A DNA stretch of 64,000 bases from Anaeramoeba ignava (Eukaryota > Metamonada > Anaeramoebidae). Location of the stretch: contig JAPDFW010000069.1 in assembly GCA_028826165.1 (NCBI GenBank), positions 248,001-312,000 of the forward strand, written 5' to 3'. Of this stretch, positions 1 through 13,441 are shown one piece after another. The number at the start of each line of letters is the position of its first letter. Within the stretch, counting starts at the first letter, position 1. Below the pieces are notes generated by a model. The model saw nothing but the letters and a program-made list of their open reading frames with translations. It was not told the DNA's origin and made no database searches. The translations under genes were made by a program, and so were the position numbers.

Positions 1-3000
1 CTTTGCAAAAAATTTAAACGCATATTTTGGATCTTTTCGACAAATATTCACATTGATAACTTTCAATAAAGAAATTGAATATTTAGTTGTTGTTTTCTGA
101 TCCTTATCTGGAGTGAATTTTTGCAAGAGATGTTCCAAAACAAAATCTAGTATTTTTGCTTTTGAATTTGAAACAGTGTCACTATCTTTTGTAGAATTAT
201 GAGATGATTTTTTTCCAAATAAACTTTTCCATAAAGAAGATAAAGAGGGAATGAGATAATTATCATTAAAAAACTCATTGCTCAATTCAATCATTGAATC
301 AAGTATATTTTTTGCCGATTCAATTTCTTTTGAAACAAAATGAGGGAAATTTCTTGTGAAATATCGAAGAAGTTGAACAATTCTAAATCTTGTTTGTTGC
401 TGAAGAAATTTGACTTTCTTTGAAATTTCCATGATAATTTGAGATGAATATTGAGGGAATTTTGGAGCGATTGAATCAAAGTATTTTTTTGCAAGATTAA
501 AATAAACATGTTGATTTGGATGAGTGATTGATGCAAGAACATTGAGACCTTCTTTTCCTGGATGAATTGGATTGTTTTTCAATTTGGATAATCCAATTAC
601 AAGATCGTGAGCAAATGATCGGATATTATTTTCTTCAGAATTGATATGAATTAGAATCAAAGCAAGTATTTTATGAATAGGAATCCCAATTTTTTCATCC
701 GAAATCCATTTGTCGGGATTTTCTTTAATATTTTGAACCAAAGCTTGAAAAAAATGGGTTAATTTTAATCTGGATGTTTCTTTTTCATTCATTATCAAAT
801 CAAAGGATTGATCCAAATAAAAATTACAGTGTTGAATGTTATTTTTCAGAAAGGAAAATAAGAAATATTGAATTTGTTGATCATCCAAATTGAGTTCTGT
901 TGCCAAACCGATTGCTTTGTTTAGAATTTCAAGTCCAATTTTTAATTCTTGATTTTCATTTTTGTAAAGATTTAGAAGAATTGCCAAAGAATTGAAAGAA
1001 TTTTGCAAAATTTTCTTCTTTTCTTCTTTATTCTGTATTTTTTTCAAAATGGATTCATCAAATAATTGGATTAAGAACATGATTATTGAATAAATTTGAT
1101 TTTGATTTTGATTTTGATTTTCATTTTTTTGGATTTTATCAAAATAAACTGAAGTGATCGAGACAAATATATCAAGATTATTTTTATTAGAAATATCCAA
1201 TTTTTCAACACCATTTTGTGTCCATTTCGAAAAAACACTATCCATAATTTCATTAAGTTCTTTTGATTCATTAACAAAAGAAACAGGAACTTTTTTAATA
1301 AATTCCAAAATCATTGGTAATAATGAATCTTGAATAGACTTGAGAATTGATGAGAATTTCTGCTGATTTCCTGATTCAACAAGTTTTTTTTCATAATCAG
1401 AAATGACTGAGAGGAAGATGAGAAAAGAATTTGGTTGCATATCAATGATGTGATTAATTGCTTCATTTCTTATACTTTCTTTATCAGAAAGAAGAAATCT
1501 AAGCGCAATAACAAAAAAATTGGAAAGTAAATTCAAATTGATTTCAGAATCAAATGTTTGGAACTCGACAAATTCTTTATCAATTTCGAACTTTGTATTT
1601 CGTGTGATTTGTGGCGAGGTATTTAATTCTTCCTTTGGAATATTTGTTGATTCGTATTCTGAAGATTTGGATAAATTTCTCCCACTTTCAGAATCTGTTT
1701 TTGTTAAGAGCATCAAAGTGTCTCTGCGATTTGGTTTTATTTGATGTTTTTCTGTAATTTTTTCAAAAGGAAATACTTGAATCAATTTTTTGATACTGTG
1801 AGTTGAAACATCCACAATTGAGCACAAAAAATGGAATTGATTCCAAATCAATTTGGATAAACCTGATTGTAATGAATCAGGATATGAAAGGAAAGTGTGA
1901 GTGTTTATTGAGTTAATGAAGTATTGACACAAAGAATTCCAAGCGTAATTAAAAGAATATGAATATTCTGAATAATTTGAATGAATAAATTGAAAAAGTT
2001 GATTTTGCTCCAAATTTTCTATTGTATTGATACAAGCATCTGCAAGATACGGAATATCACCCAAAAAAGAGTTTTTTTCATATTCAGTTTCTGAGTATTC
2101 AGTATCTGTTACTTCTGGTTCTGAACTATCGAATATTTGGATCAATTGATTTTCGAAGTTTTGAAATTGTGAGTTGTGGAATGTGCTCATCAGTCTTGAA
2201 ATTTCCATCCCAATCCAAATCTCTGGACATGAAAGCCAAAGTAGACAACATGCCTCGAATTGTATTCGCAATGAGACCCATGTTTTCAGAGATATTGATG
2301 GATTGTGTGATTCTGATGTTTTCAGATTGGCTTGAAATGATGTGATAATGAAACTGAGTTGTTGAGAAAGTTTGAAAAAACTTGCGAAATTATCTTGGAT
2401 TTTGATGCTGACTTCAATAAAATGGCCAATATTTTCAAAAATTTTCAACATGAGTTTAAAAATGTAGTTGAACATTTTGCTACTTTGAGAAGGATCTTTG
2501 GAAATCATTTTCTGCAAACCAAGAAATGCGAAATTCGAAATTTCTCTGTTATCATGAAGAGTAAGTTCCACAAGATTTTGGATAATAATTGCGTTTTCTT
2601 CCTCTTTTTGTGAGCATATACATGGGAAAGTGCTGAGAGATGCAGCTACAAGCATTTCATTGAGTTGAATTTGTGGCAAAGGTATGTTTTTAGTTGAGAG
2701 TTGTTCATCATATGTATTGTTGATTAATTTTCGAGGTTCAAGTAAAATGCTGGAAATTAACGGGAATATTTCTTTGTTCTCACTTAAATATTTACTGTGT
2801 TTTTCAACTAATAATCCAAGTGATTTCACAATTGCAATTTTGTAATCAAATCTCAATTCAGGATTTTTCAAATGCTCAATAATGATTTCAAGTGTTGTAT
2901 CAATTTTCTTTTCTCCCATTGTTGATATTGTTGTTGAAATCAATTCAATTTCTTCATTGTTTATTTGTGTTGTTTTTTTAGTTATATTTGGGAGTAAAAA

Positions 3001-5531
3001 TAAGATGAATGATTTTGTCATATTTATGAAAGTTTTGCTGTCAGACTCAATAAATTCATTTGCTAAATTATGATAAAATTTATTTGCAAGTTGTAAATAT
3101 GTGATTCTTAAAGTTGGATTATTTTTAATTGAGTTTGAAATTGTTGATAAAAGATCTGATATTTTGCTGATATTTTTTTCATTTTCATTTTGATTTTTGA
3201 TTTTTGATTTTGATTTTGATTTTTCAATTTGAATTGTTGGAAATCAAGAAGATCAATTGCACAATGATAACAAAAAATCATGTGTTTAGTTTTTTTGCTC
3301 CATTTCAAAACAATATTATAGCATTTCTCAAGTGAATCCATAAAATTTTGATATAAATTAAGATATTCTTTTTGAAGATTTAAAATATTTTCTGTTTTTT
3401 GATTTTGAGTTTTTGAATCATCATTGATTTGAGGGAAAAAACGATGAGAAAATTCAGACAAAGTTTTGCAAGCTTCTTTTCGATGAACTCCTCTATCAAT
3501 TTTTCCTAGTATTGTAATATAGCTATCGAGGAATTTTAATGTTAAATTTGCTCTAACTGAATTTGCAATTTCAAATTTTAAGCATTTAATAGCTTTTTCA
3601 TAAGTGACAAGTGAACGTGCATTTTTTCTTGATGTTGGTTTTATTTGAGTTAAAAATAATGAGGAAAGCATTTGGAAATGATCATCATATTCTGTTAAAG
3701 AGCCTAAGCATTGACCTGCTATAAATCTTACAGCTATTATTTATATTTTATAAAGAGATTTTGAGTTTGTTTGTTTGTTTTTTAAATAAAATTAATTTCA
3801 AACCTTTAGAATATATTAATTCAAGATGAGAAGATATTGATTCAATGAGTTCTTGTGAAACTATTGAAAATTCATTTGATTTATTATTTTGGATCATTGT
3901 TTCGAAAGATAAGTAAAGAGTTTGTAAAATGAAATATTTTGAAGTATTTTCTCTATGATCCTAATATTTTTGATTTAAATATTTATTTTGAATTAAATAT
4001 TTATTTTGGATTAAATATTTATTTTGAATTAAATATTTATTTTGAATTAAATATTTATTTTGAATTAAATAAATTAAATATTTATTTTGAATTAAATATT
4101 TATTTTGAATTAAATATTTATTTTGAATTAAATATATATTTTAAATTAAATATATATTTTGAATTAAATATTTATTTTGAATTAAATATTTATTTTGAAT
4201 TAAATATTTATTTTGAATTAAATATATATTTTGAATTAAATATTTATTTTGAATTAAATATTAATTTTAAATTAAATATTTATTTTTGAATCAAATATTA
4301 TATATTTTGAATTAAATATTTATTTTGAATTAAAGTTTATTTTGAATTAAATATTTATTTTTTGGATTTTTAAAATATTTATTTTTGAATTAAATAAATT
4401 TTATTTTATATATTTTTGATTTAAATATTTATTTTGGATTTAAAAATATATATTTTTTGGATTAAATATTTATTTTGAATTAAATATTTATTTTGGATTT
4501 TAAATATTTTATTTTGATTTAAATATTTATTTTTGATTTTTTAAAAATATTTATATTTTGATTTAAATATTTATTTTGATTTAAATATTTATTTTGATTT
4601 AAATATTTATTTTGAATTAAATATTTATTTTGAATTAAATATATATTTTGAATTAAATATTTATTTTGGATTAAATATTTATTTTGGATTAAATATATAT
4701 TTTGAATTAAATATTTATTTTGAATTAAATATTTATTTTGGATTAAATATATATTTTGAATTAAATATTTATTTTGAATTAAATATTTATTTTGGATTTA
4801 ATATTTATTTTGAATTAAATATATATTTTGAATTAAATATTTATTTTGAATTAAATATATATTTTGAATTAAATATTTATTTTGAATTAAATATATATTT
4901 TGAATTAAATATTTATTTTGAATTAAATATTTATTTTGATTAAAATTTAATTAAATATTTATTTTGAATTAAATATTAATTTAAATTTTATTTGAATTAA
5001 ATATATATTTTGAATTAAATATTTATTTTGATTTTGATTTTGAATTTGATTTTAAATATTGATCGCTAAAATAACCTCAATTGTTTCATTCGCATCTTGT
5101 GTTGAAGGAAGAATAATTTTGGATTTTGATTTTGATTTTTTTAAATTATTAATTCTAAAAGGATCAAGATCAATTATTGGAGTAAATTCTGTAATAATTA
5201 ATTTAAAATAATTTATAGATGAATTAACAATCTTTTTTTGAAGAATTCCTAATGTTTTTTCAATTTCTATTTGAGAAAAATTTGTCTCAATCTTTTTTAT
5301 TTAAAATTTTAAAACTTTTAAATTTAAAAATTCGAAATTAAAATTTTTTAAAATTATTTTTACGTTTGAAACATTTGAAAAAGCTTTAGAAAAATTTTTT
5401 TGAGCAATTTCTTTTATTTTCTCTTTTATTGATTGATCATTTTCTTCAAATACTTTTACAAGTAAAAAAGAATGTGTTTGAATAATTAAATTTTCAACAA
5501 TTTTTAAAGATTCATTTTTAATAGAATTCAT
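1..5531 (-). CDS. Furry/Tao3/Mor2-like cell-morphogenesis scaffold, N-terminal part (runs off the left edge)
   Basis: Exons on the minus strand: 5531-5364, 5285-5076, 3960-3804 and 3733 to beyond base 1; phases agree at all three junctions. The N-terminal half contains AVRFIAGQCLGSL (about residues 178-190) and KWSKKTKHMIFCYHCAIDL, which resemble the HEAT-like N-terminal region of Furry proteins, the large scaffolds for NDR kinases in cell polarity. The rest is helical with an acidic S/T-rich stretch. The last intron is 70 nt; intron 3 (3961-5075) is 1.1 kb of 18-bp repeats. The reading frame shifts at about 3190-3217, where two CAAAAAT units stand among CAAAAT units; dropping one A from each joins the frames. 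About 1,400 residues are visible and the C-terminus lies outside. The family call is from memory of motifs; another HEAT-repeat scaffold is possible. Confidence 0.55.
3961..5075 (-). repeat. 18-bp tandem repeat filling intron 3 of the Furry-like gene
   Basis: About 60 imperfect copies of AAATATTTATTTTGAATT lie between the donor at 5075-5074 and the acceptor at 3962-3961. Variants are AAATATATATTTTGAATT and a GGATT form. The region codes for nothing although the 18-bp period leaves an open frame. Confidence 0.9.
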
Positions 5532-5552
5532 AATTTATTTTTATTTTAATTT

Positions 5553-5584
5553 AATGAAAAAAAAATGAAAAAAAAATGAAAAAA
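5553..5584 (-). promoter_or_regulatory. CATTTTT-type upstream element of the Furry-like gene
   Basis: On the minus strand this reads as three TTTTTTCATTT units 25-55 bp ahead of the start codon at 5531. Similar units precede most genes of the window on their own strand. It may be an initiator or only a T-rich leader; no transcript start is visible from sequence. Confidence 0.4.
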
Positions 5585-5682
5585 AATACAAAATTATTTT
5601 TTTCATTTTTTTTTTATTAAATCTTTTTATTTTTATTATGGCTCATGATTTTAAACAATTTCTCAGTTTTAGAAAAAAAAAA

Positions 5683-8383
5683 ATGCAAAAAAATGCAAAT
5701 CCTTTAATTCTGTAATTTAAATTTAAAAATAAAATGAGAATTTTAATTAAATAAAATAAAATAAAATTAAACTTTTAAATTAATAAAAAAAAAAGTGCCA
5801 AAGATGATCAATTTCTTCAATCCAAAAAAGATAATACAAAATTACAAAACAATGACTTTTCAGAAAAAGACAAAAACAAAAACAAAAACAAAGACAAAAA
5901 CAAAAGCAAAGAAACAGAAGACATTTACAATCAAAAAAAATCAAGAACATTTTTTCATCCTTTTTCAAAATCAAAATCCAAATCAAAATCCAAATCAAAA
6001 TCAAATTTAAAACAAAATGAAGAAATTCAAAAAGATATTAATGAAGATTCACAATCAAAAAAAGAAAAAAAATCAACATTTGGATTTATGAAGAATTTTG
6101 TTAAAAAAATGAAAAAGAATGAAGAAAAAACAGAACAAAAAACAATTCAACCAAAAATAACGGAAAATAATCAATCAAATATTTTATTAAATGAACAAAC
6201 TTTTCCAAAAATTACTCAAAAAATCCCAATTTCAAAAACAGAAAAACAAGAAGAATCTGAACAACAAAATATTGAAGAAAATCCAGAATTTTTAAGAAAA
6301 CTTAGAAACGAAAGAAATCGAGAAAGAAATCGAGAACAAAATCGAAGTCTTGATTTATTTATGGAAGAAAAATTGAAAAAAATTCAGAAAGAGTATGGAA
6401 ATGAAAAATCAAAATTTCAATCAAATTTAAGATTTGAAAACAATTTACAAGAAAATGATTTAAAAGAGAATTTAAAAGAGAATTTAAAAGAGAATTTAAA
6501 AGAGAATTTAAAAGAGAATTTAAAAGAAAATTTAAAAGAGAATTTAAAAGAAAATTTAAAAGAAAATTTAAAAGGAAATGAATTTGAAGAAAATGAATTT
6601 GAAGATTTTATTATTCAATCACCAGAAAATGAAAATGAAAATCAAAATCAAAATGAAAATCAAAATGAAAATGAAAATCAAAATCAAAATCAAAATGAAA
6701 ATGAAAATCAAAATGAAAATGAAAATCAAAATGAAAATCAAAATGAAAATCAAAATGAAAATGAAAATCAAATTCAAAATCAAAATGAAAATGAAAATCA
6801 AATTCAAAATGAAAATGAAAATGAAAATGAAAATCAAAATGAAAATGAAAATGAAAATCAAATTCAAAATCAAAATAAAAATCAAAATGAAAATCAAATT
6901 CAAAATAAAATTCAAAATAAAATTCAAAATAAAATTCAAAATCATGGAAACAAACGTAGTAAATCTTCAAATTATTCTACAATTCAAATCCAAAAAAAAA
7001 ATCAAAATCAAAATCAAAATGAAAATCAAAATGAACTTAATAAATCTGAAAATTTTGATAAAATTCAAAAAGGAAAAACAATCAATGAAATTTTAACACT
7101 CAAATCTGAAAATTTAAACCAAATTCAAACAAAATCAACATTTATTGATGATAAATCAATTCAATCTGAAAATATTGAAGATAAATCAATCAAAAACCGA
7201 AATAAAAATAAATCAAAAAAAGAATTTGAACATGGAAAAAATGAAGAAAATTTTAAACAAGAATCTCAACCAAAATATTCATCAAAAAAAAGTAATTTCT
7301 TTGATGATGAAGATGAACAACTTTTTGGATTTAGTAGTCACATTTTAAGTGAAAAAAATAATTCCACTAGAATAAAAGAAACGAAAAATGAAGAAATATT
7401 AAATTCAGAGGAATTAAGATTATTAAATCAATTAGCAATTGAAAAAAAGAAGAAACCAAAGTTAGAAAAACAAAAAGATAATTGGAATAAATATTCACAG
7501 TAAAAAAAAATATTCAAAAAAAAAAATATTCAAAAAAACAAAATTTATAAATTTTCTTTTTAAATTAAAATCAAGTCTACATTTTGAACCAGAAAAACAA
7601 AATCCATGGATTGTTGAAAAAACACCAACAGAAAAGAAAATTGATTCAATTTCTGATTCTGTTATTGATAATGCATACTCAATTTCACAAATGCAAAAAT
7701 CAATGGGTAAATTTGCACAAGAATTAGAAGAAAAATGGACAAATTTCGAACAAAGATTGGAAAATCTTGAAGATAGATTTACAAAATTAGAAGATCATAT
7801 TATTTATTTTTCTCGTGAATTTGAATCTTCACAACAAAGTATTTCAAAAATTAATATTAATTTGGAAGCAAAAATGAGATCTTTTGAAAATGATTTGAAT
7901 CAAAAATCAACAACAAAGAAGTTTTTATCAGAAAAAAGTTGGTTATTTCTTGAACTTTTACTTTGGTTGTAAATTAAATTATTTTTTTTAAAGAAAAAAA
8001 AAAGTGGAACAAAATTTTAACAAATTATTTTTTTTATATTAAAAAGAGGAACATGGATTTTATGGATTTTTGTTTCCGTTTATTATTTAATCAAAAAATA
8101 TATATTTCGAGTTTCTGATACAAATCCAGTTTCACAAGTTAATTTGAAAAAAATTCTTAGTTTGAGAAAATCTAATTTAATTCATAAATTTTCTTCAAGT
8201 AATGAAGATGAAATTCCTTTAATTGAAGATGAAAAAAAAGGATCTAAATTAATTCAACAAGATTCTTTAGCAATTGAAAAAAATAATTCAAATGTTAATT
8301 TAAATCAAATTGATGGAATTGATAATTGGGATCAACATAAAACTTTTGAAACAATAAGAGATAAAATGTTTGAAAAAAAATAA
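5683..8383 (+). CDS. Low-complexity coiled-coil protein with one membrane segment
   Basis: Exons 5683-5711, 5796-7499, 7576-7968 and 8047-8383 give 820 residues with matching phases (donors GTAATT, GTAAAA, GTAAAT). I do not recognise a family. The order is a Lys/Ser-rich N-terminus; nine or so NLKE repeats (6460-6570); an Asn/Gln/Glu tract from (CAAAAT/GAAAAT)n (6626-6950); a charged linker; a heptad-like coiled coil (about 615-690, EEKWTNFEQRLENLEDR); and one hydrophobic segment (about 700-724, with WILWIFVSVYYLI) created only by joining exons 3 and 4. A hydrophilic 95-residue tail follows. The layout suggests an organelle- or nuclear-envelope-anchored tether, which is inference. It is head-to-head with the Furry-like gene, 151 bp apart. 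The first exon is short, so the start is less certain than the rest. Confidence 0.6.
6460..6950 (+). repeat. In-frame coding repeats: NLKE (12 bp) then Asn-Gln/Asn-Glu (6 bp)
   Basis: Tandem TTAAAAGAGAAT units encode NLKE, followed by (CAAAAT/GAAAAT) hexamers encoding NQ and NE. The repeats run in all three frames without stops and produce spurious long ORFs on both strands. Confidence 0.9.
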
Positions 8384-8729
8384 TTGAGAAAAAGAAATTT
8401 TATTTGACCATTTTTTTTAAGGAATGATTATTAAAAAAAAAAAATGTAAAAAAATATTGTCTGTTTGTTTGTTTGTTTTTTTTTTTGATCTGAATTCTAT
8501 TTGGAAAGAAGAAGAACAATTCAGAACAAAGAAAGAAAGAAAGTGAAAAAAAAAATTTGTATACAATCCATTCAATCCAAAAAGTTAAATTTTTGAATTT
8601 TTCTTTTTCTTTTTCTTCTTCTTTTTTTTTAATAATAATAATTTCTTTTTTTTTGTATTCCCACTAAAAAATTAAAAAATTAAAATTAAAATTAAAAAAT
8701 TAAAATTTAAATAATTAAAATTTAAATAA
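8384..8729. other. Convergent intergenic spacer
   Basis: This is the AT-rich gap between the stop of the coiled-coil gene and the stop of the RRM gene. It holds poly-T, a TTTG microsatellite near 8462 and an imperfect inverted pair (CTGAATTCT / AATTCAGAAC, 8490-8525) that could form a weak hairpin. No gene is seen. Confidence 0.6.
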
Positions 8730-11513
8730 TTAAATAATTAAATATTTACAATTAGGAGTTATTGAAATTTCAATTTGTTGAATTGCTCGTTTTCTTTGAA
8801 CATCAAAATTTTGACCATGTTGAAAATTTTTATGAGGAAGAAATTCTTGATTTCGAGAACGAACAACAATTTCTTGATTTTCGATTTTTCGAGCTTCAAA
8901 ACTTTTTCTTTGAGAATTATTAAAATTTTGTTTATATTGATTTTGATTTTGATTTTGATTTTGATTTTGATTTTGATTTTTAAATTGATTTTGATTTTTA
9001 TATTGATTTTGATTTTGTTTATATTGATTTTGATTTTGAAATTGAATTTGATTTTGAATTTGATTTTGATTTTGAATTTGGTTTTGATTTTGATTTTGAT
9101 TTTGAATTTGGTTTTGAATTTGATTTTGAATTTGATTTTGAATTTGATTTTGATTTTCATTTTGATTTTTGATTTGATTTTGTTGATTAATGTTTTTTTG
9201 TTCCAAATTTGATTTTGGTTGAATATCATTGAATTTATTTAGTCTTTTGAGTTTTCTTTCACGAGAATCAAATTCAGGAAGTGTTGAAATAATTTTACTT
9301 TTTGAAGGAGAATTAGAAACATTAGTTGGAGTATTTTCATTTTGATTTAAATTTTGATTTTGATTTTGATTTAAATTTTGATTTTGATTTTGATTTAAAA
9401 TTTGATTTTGATTTGGATTTGAATTTAAATTTAAATTTTGATTTTGATTTAAATTTTGATTTTGATTTTGATAATCTTCTTGAATATTTGATTTGGAATC
9501 ATGAAAATCAACATTTTTATCAATAAATGAAGTTTTGAAACTAGAATTATCATATATATTGTGATTTGGAGATGGACTAAGACTATAATTTCTAGTTTCT
9601 TTTTCTTGTAAAAAATTAGAATGTGAATCTCTTCTTTCAAAAGAATGATGTCTTGAATGTTCTTTTGAAGAATGTGTATTTGGAGATTTTTGATAAACTC
9701 TTGAGTAATCATTTTCTATGTAATCTGTGTGAGAATTATAATTTCTATTTTGATCTTTTTCATTTGAATAATAATATTTATCTTTTTCATTTTGTTTTTC
9801 TCTTTCAATTTGATATTGATATTTTTCTCTTTCTCTTTCTCTTTCTCTTTCTCTTAGTTCGTCTTCTCTTGAATAATAATCATGATACACACGAGGCTTA
9901 TATTGACGATTACGATATTCATCATGATATTTATGGTTATGGTATTTGTCATGATATTTATTATTATGATATTTGTCATAATATTTATCACTATAAATAT
10001 CATGATATTTTTCTTTTTTGATTTGTTCTTCTCTTCTTCTTCTTTCTATTTCTTCTTTTCTTATTCTTTCTTCTTCTTCTCTTCTTCTTCTTTCTATTTC
10101 TTCTTTCCTTATTCTTTCTTCTTCTTCTTTTCCTTATTCTTTCGATTTCTTCTTTTCTTATTCTTTCGATTTCTTCTTTTCTTATTCTTTCTTCTTCTTC
10201 TTTCCTTATTCTTTCTTCTTCTTCTTTTCTTATTCTTTCGATTTCTTCTTTTCTTATTCTTTCGATTTCTTCTTCTCTTCTTCTTCTTTCTCTTTCTCTT
10301 TCCTTTTCTTCTTTTCTTCTTCTTTCTCTTTCTCTTTCTTTTTCTTTTTCTTTTTCTTTTCTCTTCGACTCGAATTTTCAGGAGAATATCTTGATTCGTC
10401 ATATTTCTTTGGTTCAACATAATTTGGATCATCTTTTCTTTCACTATATTTATGATTAATCTCATAATGATCACCTCTTTCATGAAACTGAGGAATATAA
10501 ACATCTCTATTGTTTCTATTTCTTCTATAATGAGTATTTTCTCTTAAAGGATGAGCATTGTAATTTCTTTGCTCATTACGATGGTTATAACGGTTTGAAA
10601 ATCTATTATCATTTCGATGAGGATAATTATATTCATCACGAATATCATAAGTGTCTCCATATATTTGATGATTGCGCGGGTTTCCGCGTTCTTGATAACG
10701 ACGACGAGTATGATCATAGTTGTGAGTATGAGGATGAGTTTCCTTGTCTCTTACTTCTTCTCTCTCGAAGTGATGTCGATGATCATAGTCATCGTTGTTT
10801 GGGTAATGATCCATTTGTTGTGGATCATTTGGATCTTGAAGTTGTTGATCATCATAAACTTTGTTGTATATCTTTTCCTGATACTGTAAGTCATTAAATT
10901 CCGAATGAAATGGGTTGTAAGAATCAGTATATGCGTTATCTAAAGGTTGATATGTGTTTTGATTTTCGTATTGTTGATAATTGTATTGATTTTTTTCATA
11001 TTCAATTTCTGTTGGTGATATTGGTCTATATTCTTTATATTCTTTATATTCTTTATATTCTTTATATTCTTCATATTCTTCTGTTGGGTTTATTTCTGTG
11101 GTAATTAGTGCATTTTCGTAATTTCGATGTTCTTCTCCTTCATAAATTACTTCAATTACTTCTCCATTTATTTCTTTTTTGTTTAATGAATTAATTGCTA
11201 AATCGCATTGTTCTAAACTTTGGTATTCCTTTTAATTTTCAAAATTAATTTTTAAATGAATTTTAAAATGAATTTTTTAAATGAATTTTAATTTTAATTT
11301 TAATTTTAATTTTAATATAAATTTTTTAAATGAATTTTAATATAAATTTTTAAATAAATTTTAAATGAATTTTTTGGTGATTATTACAATGATTGTAAAT
11401 GGTCGACTTTCATTTTCAATAACAAGCCTAGTTATTGTTCCAAATTGTTCAAATAAATGAACAATTTCTGATTCAGAAAGATGTTTTAAATTGTAAGCAA
11501 TAATTTGTGGCAT
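8730..11513 (-). CDS. RRM protein with long Arg/Glu/Ser/His-rich (SR-like) tail
   Basis: Exon 1 is 11513-11388 and exon 2 is 11228-8730; the 159-nt intron splits the RRM. Residues 1-75 form one RNA-recognition motif: RNP2-like IIAYNL, and RNP1-like RPFTIIEYQS assembled across the splice junction, then CDLAINSLN and INGEVIEV. The tail of about 800 residues has KEY repeats, RD/RE/RH-rich segments, ERIRKEE units and Asn/Gln tracts, as in splicing or mRNA-processing factors. The frame breaks twice in the purine-only stretch: near 10335-10362 and at 10128-10131 (four T on the plus strand where sister units have three). The net shift is zero, so both flanks share a frame. It is head-to-head with RanBP1, 347 bp apart. 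Family level is firm; the specific factor is unknown. Confidence 0.75.
10021..10362 (-). repeat. Purine-only coding repeat (RIRKEE / ERER) between two frame breaks
   Basis: The minus strand reads only A and G with rare T and encodes repeated ERIRKEEIERIRKEE-like units in the frame starting at 10380. The flanking exon uses the next frame on both sides, so the block is bounded by compensating indels. Confidence 0.7.
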
Positions 11514-11860
11514 TTAAAGAAAAAAAAAAAAGAATTTGAAATAAATTTTTTTTTTTTGAAATTAAATTAAAATTAAATTAAATTTAATAATAAAAATAAT
11601 CTGTTTTTGATTTTTTAAATTGTTTTCTTTTTATAATTAAAATAATTAGAAAAGAAAAAAAATGAAAAAAAAATAAAAAAAATAAAAAAAAAATGGAAAA
11701 AATAATTTTTTAAAATAATTAATAATTTATTTAATTAAATTAATAATTTTATTTTTTTTTTTATTTAAAAAATTTTTTTTTTCATTTTTTTTTCATTTTT
11801 TTCAATTCAAAAATTTAAAAAAAAAAAAAAAATATTAATAATAAAAATAATAAATTAATA

Positions 11861-13410
11861 ATGTCAATGCAACAACATCATGAAGGAGAAAGAAATTTAC
11901 TTAAGATAGACACACAAAAAGCAAGAGAATATGAAGAGAAAGAAAGTGAAGTATTTAAAGCAAGAGCTAAAATGTTTCGATTTGAAAAAACTGAGAATAA
12001 ATGGAAAGAAAGAGGAGTTGGAGATATTAGATTATTAAAACATGCAGATACAAAAATATCACGTGTTCTTATGAGAAGAGATAAAACTCTAAAAGTTTGT
12101 GCAAATCATTATCGTAAGTTTTAATAAAATTATTTCCGTTTTTTTTTTATAATTTTTTTTTCGCTTTTTTTTTTTAATTTTTTAATTTTTTATTAATTTT
12201 TTATTATTTTTTTATTATTTTTTTATTAGCAAGTGGTCATATGAAATTAGAAGCAAGTATGGGAGGTGAAAAAACTTGGGTTTATCAAGCAAAAGATTAT
12301 TCAGATGGTGTTTCAAAAGATGAAGTTCTTGCTATTCGATTTACAACTGCTGAAAGTTTGGAATTAAAAATTTAAAATTAAAATTGATTTATAGTTGAAA
12401 TTTGAATTAAAATTAAAATTAAAATTAAAATTAAAATTAAAATTAAAATTAAAATTAAAAATTAAAATTAAAATTAAAATTAAAATTAAAATTAAAATTA
12501 AAAATTAAAATTAAAATTAAAATTAAAAATTAAAATTAAAATTAAAATTAAAATTAATATTAAAATTAAAATTAAAATTAAAATTAAAATTATAATTAAA
12601 ATTAAAATTAAAATTAAAATTAATATTATAATTAAAATTAAAATTGAAATTAAAATTGAAATTGAAATTAAAATTGAAATTGAAATTAAAATTGAAATTA
12701 AAATTAAAATTAAAATTAAAATTAAAATTAAAATTCAAATTCAATTATAGTTTGAAATTTGAATTAAAATTAAAATTAAAATTGAAATTAAAATTAATAT
12801 TAATATTAAAATCAAAATTAAAAATCAAAATTAAAAATTAAAATTAAAATTAAAATTAAAATTAATTTATAAAATTAAAATTAAAATTAAAATTAAAATT
12901 AAAATTAAAATTAAAATTAAAATTAAAATTAAAATTAAAATTAAAATTAAAATTAAAATTAAAATTAAAATTAAAATTAAAATTAAAATTAAAATTAAAA
13001 TTAAAATTAAAATTAAAATTAAAATTGAAATTGAAATTAATATTATAATTAAAATTATTAAAATTAATATTAAAATTAAAATTGAAATTAAAATTAAAAT
13101 TAAAATTAAAATTAAAATTAAAATTAAAATTAAAATTAAATTTAAAATTAAAACTAAAATTGAAATTAAAATTAAAATTATAATTAAATTCGGATCTTTT
13201 TATTTTTGAATTTAAAAAGTTGCTCAAGATTTTAAAAAACAATTTGAAGTATGTGCAAAAGAAAATGAAGAAGAATGGTCAAAAATAAAGGAAGATGATA
13301 AAAAAGAAGAAAAGAAAGAAGATGATAAAAAAGAAGAAAAGAAAGAAGATGATAAAAAAGAAGAAAAGAAAGAAGATGATAAAAAAGAAGAAAAGAAAGA
13401 AGAAGATAAA

Positions 13411-13441
<31 letters not shown>

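Noticed and set aside
3939-4289. 116-residue open frame of repeated FELNIY units
   Set aside because: It lies in the 18-bp repeat of an intron; the period (a multiple of three) keeps a frame open by chance.
9882-10422. Phe/Ser-rich open frames on the plus strand
   Set aside because: These are antisense readings of the Arg/Glu repeat coding region.
10109-10504. Lys/Arg-rich open frame on the minus strand
   Set aside because: It is an off-frame reading of the RRM gene's purine-rich repeat; the ERIRKEE frame is the plausible one.
12523-13242. Long open frames of NFNF or KLKL composition
   Set aside because: They come from AAAATT hexamers inside RanBP1 intron 2. The same applies to 20568-21253, 44073-44426 and 49422-50246.
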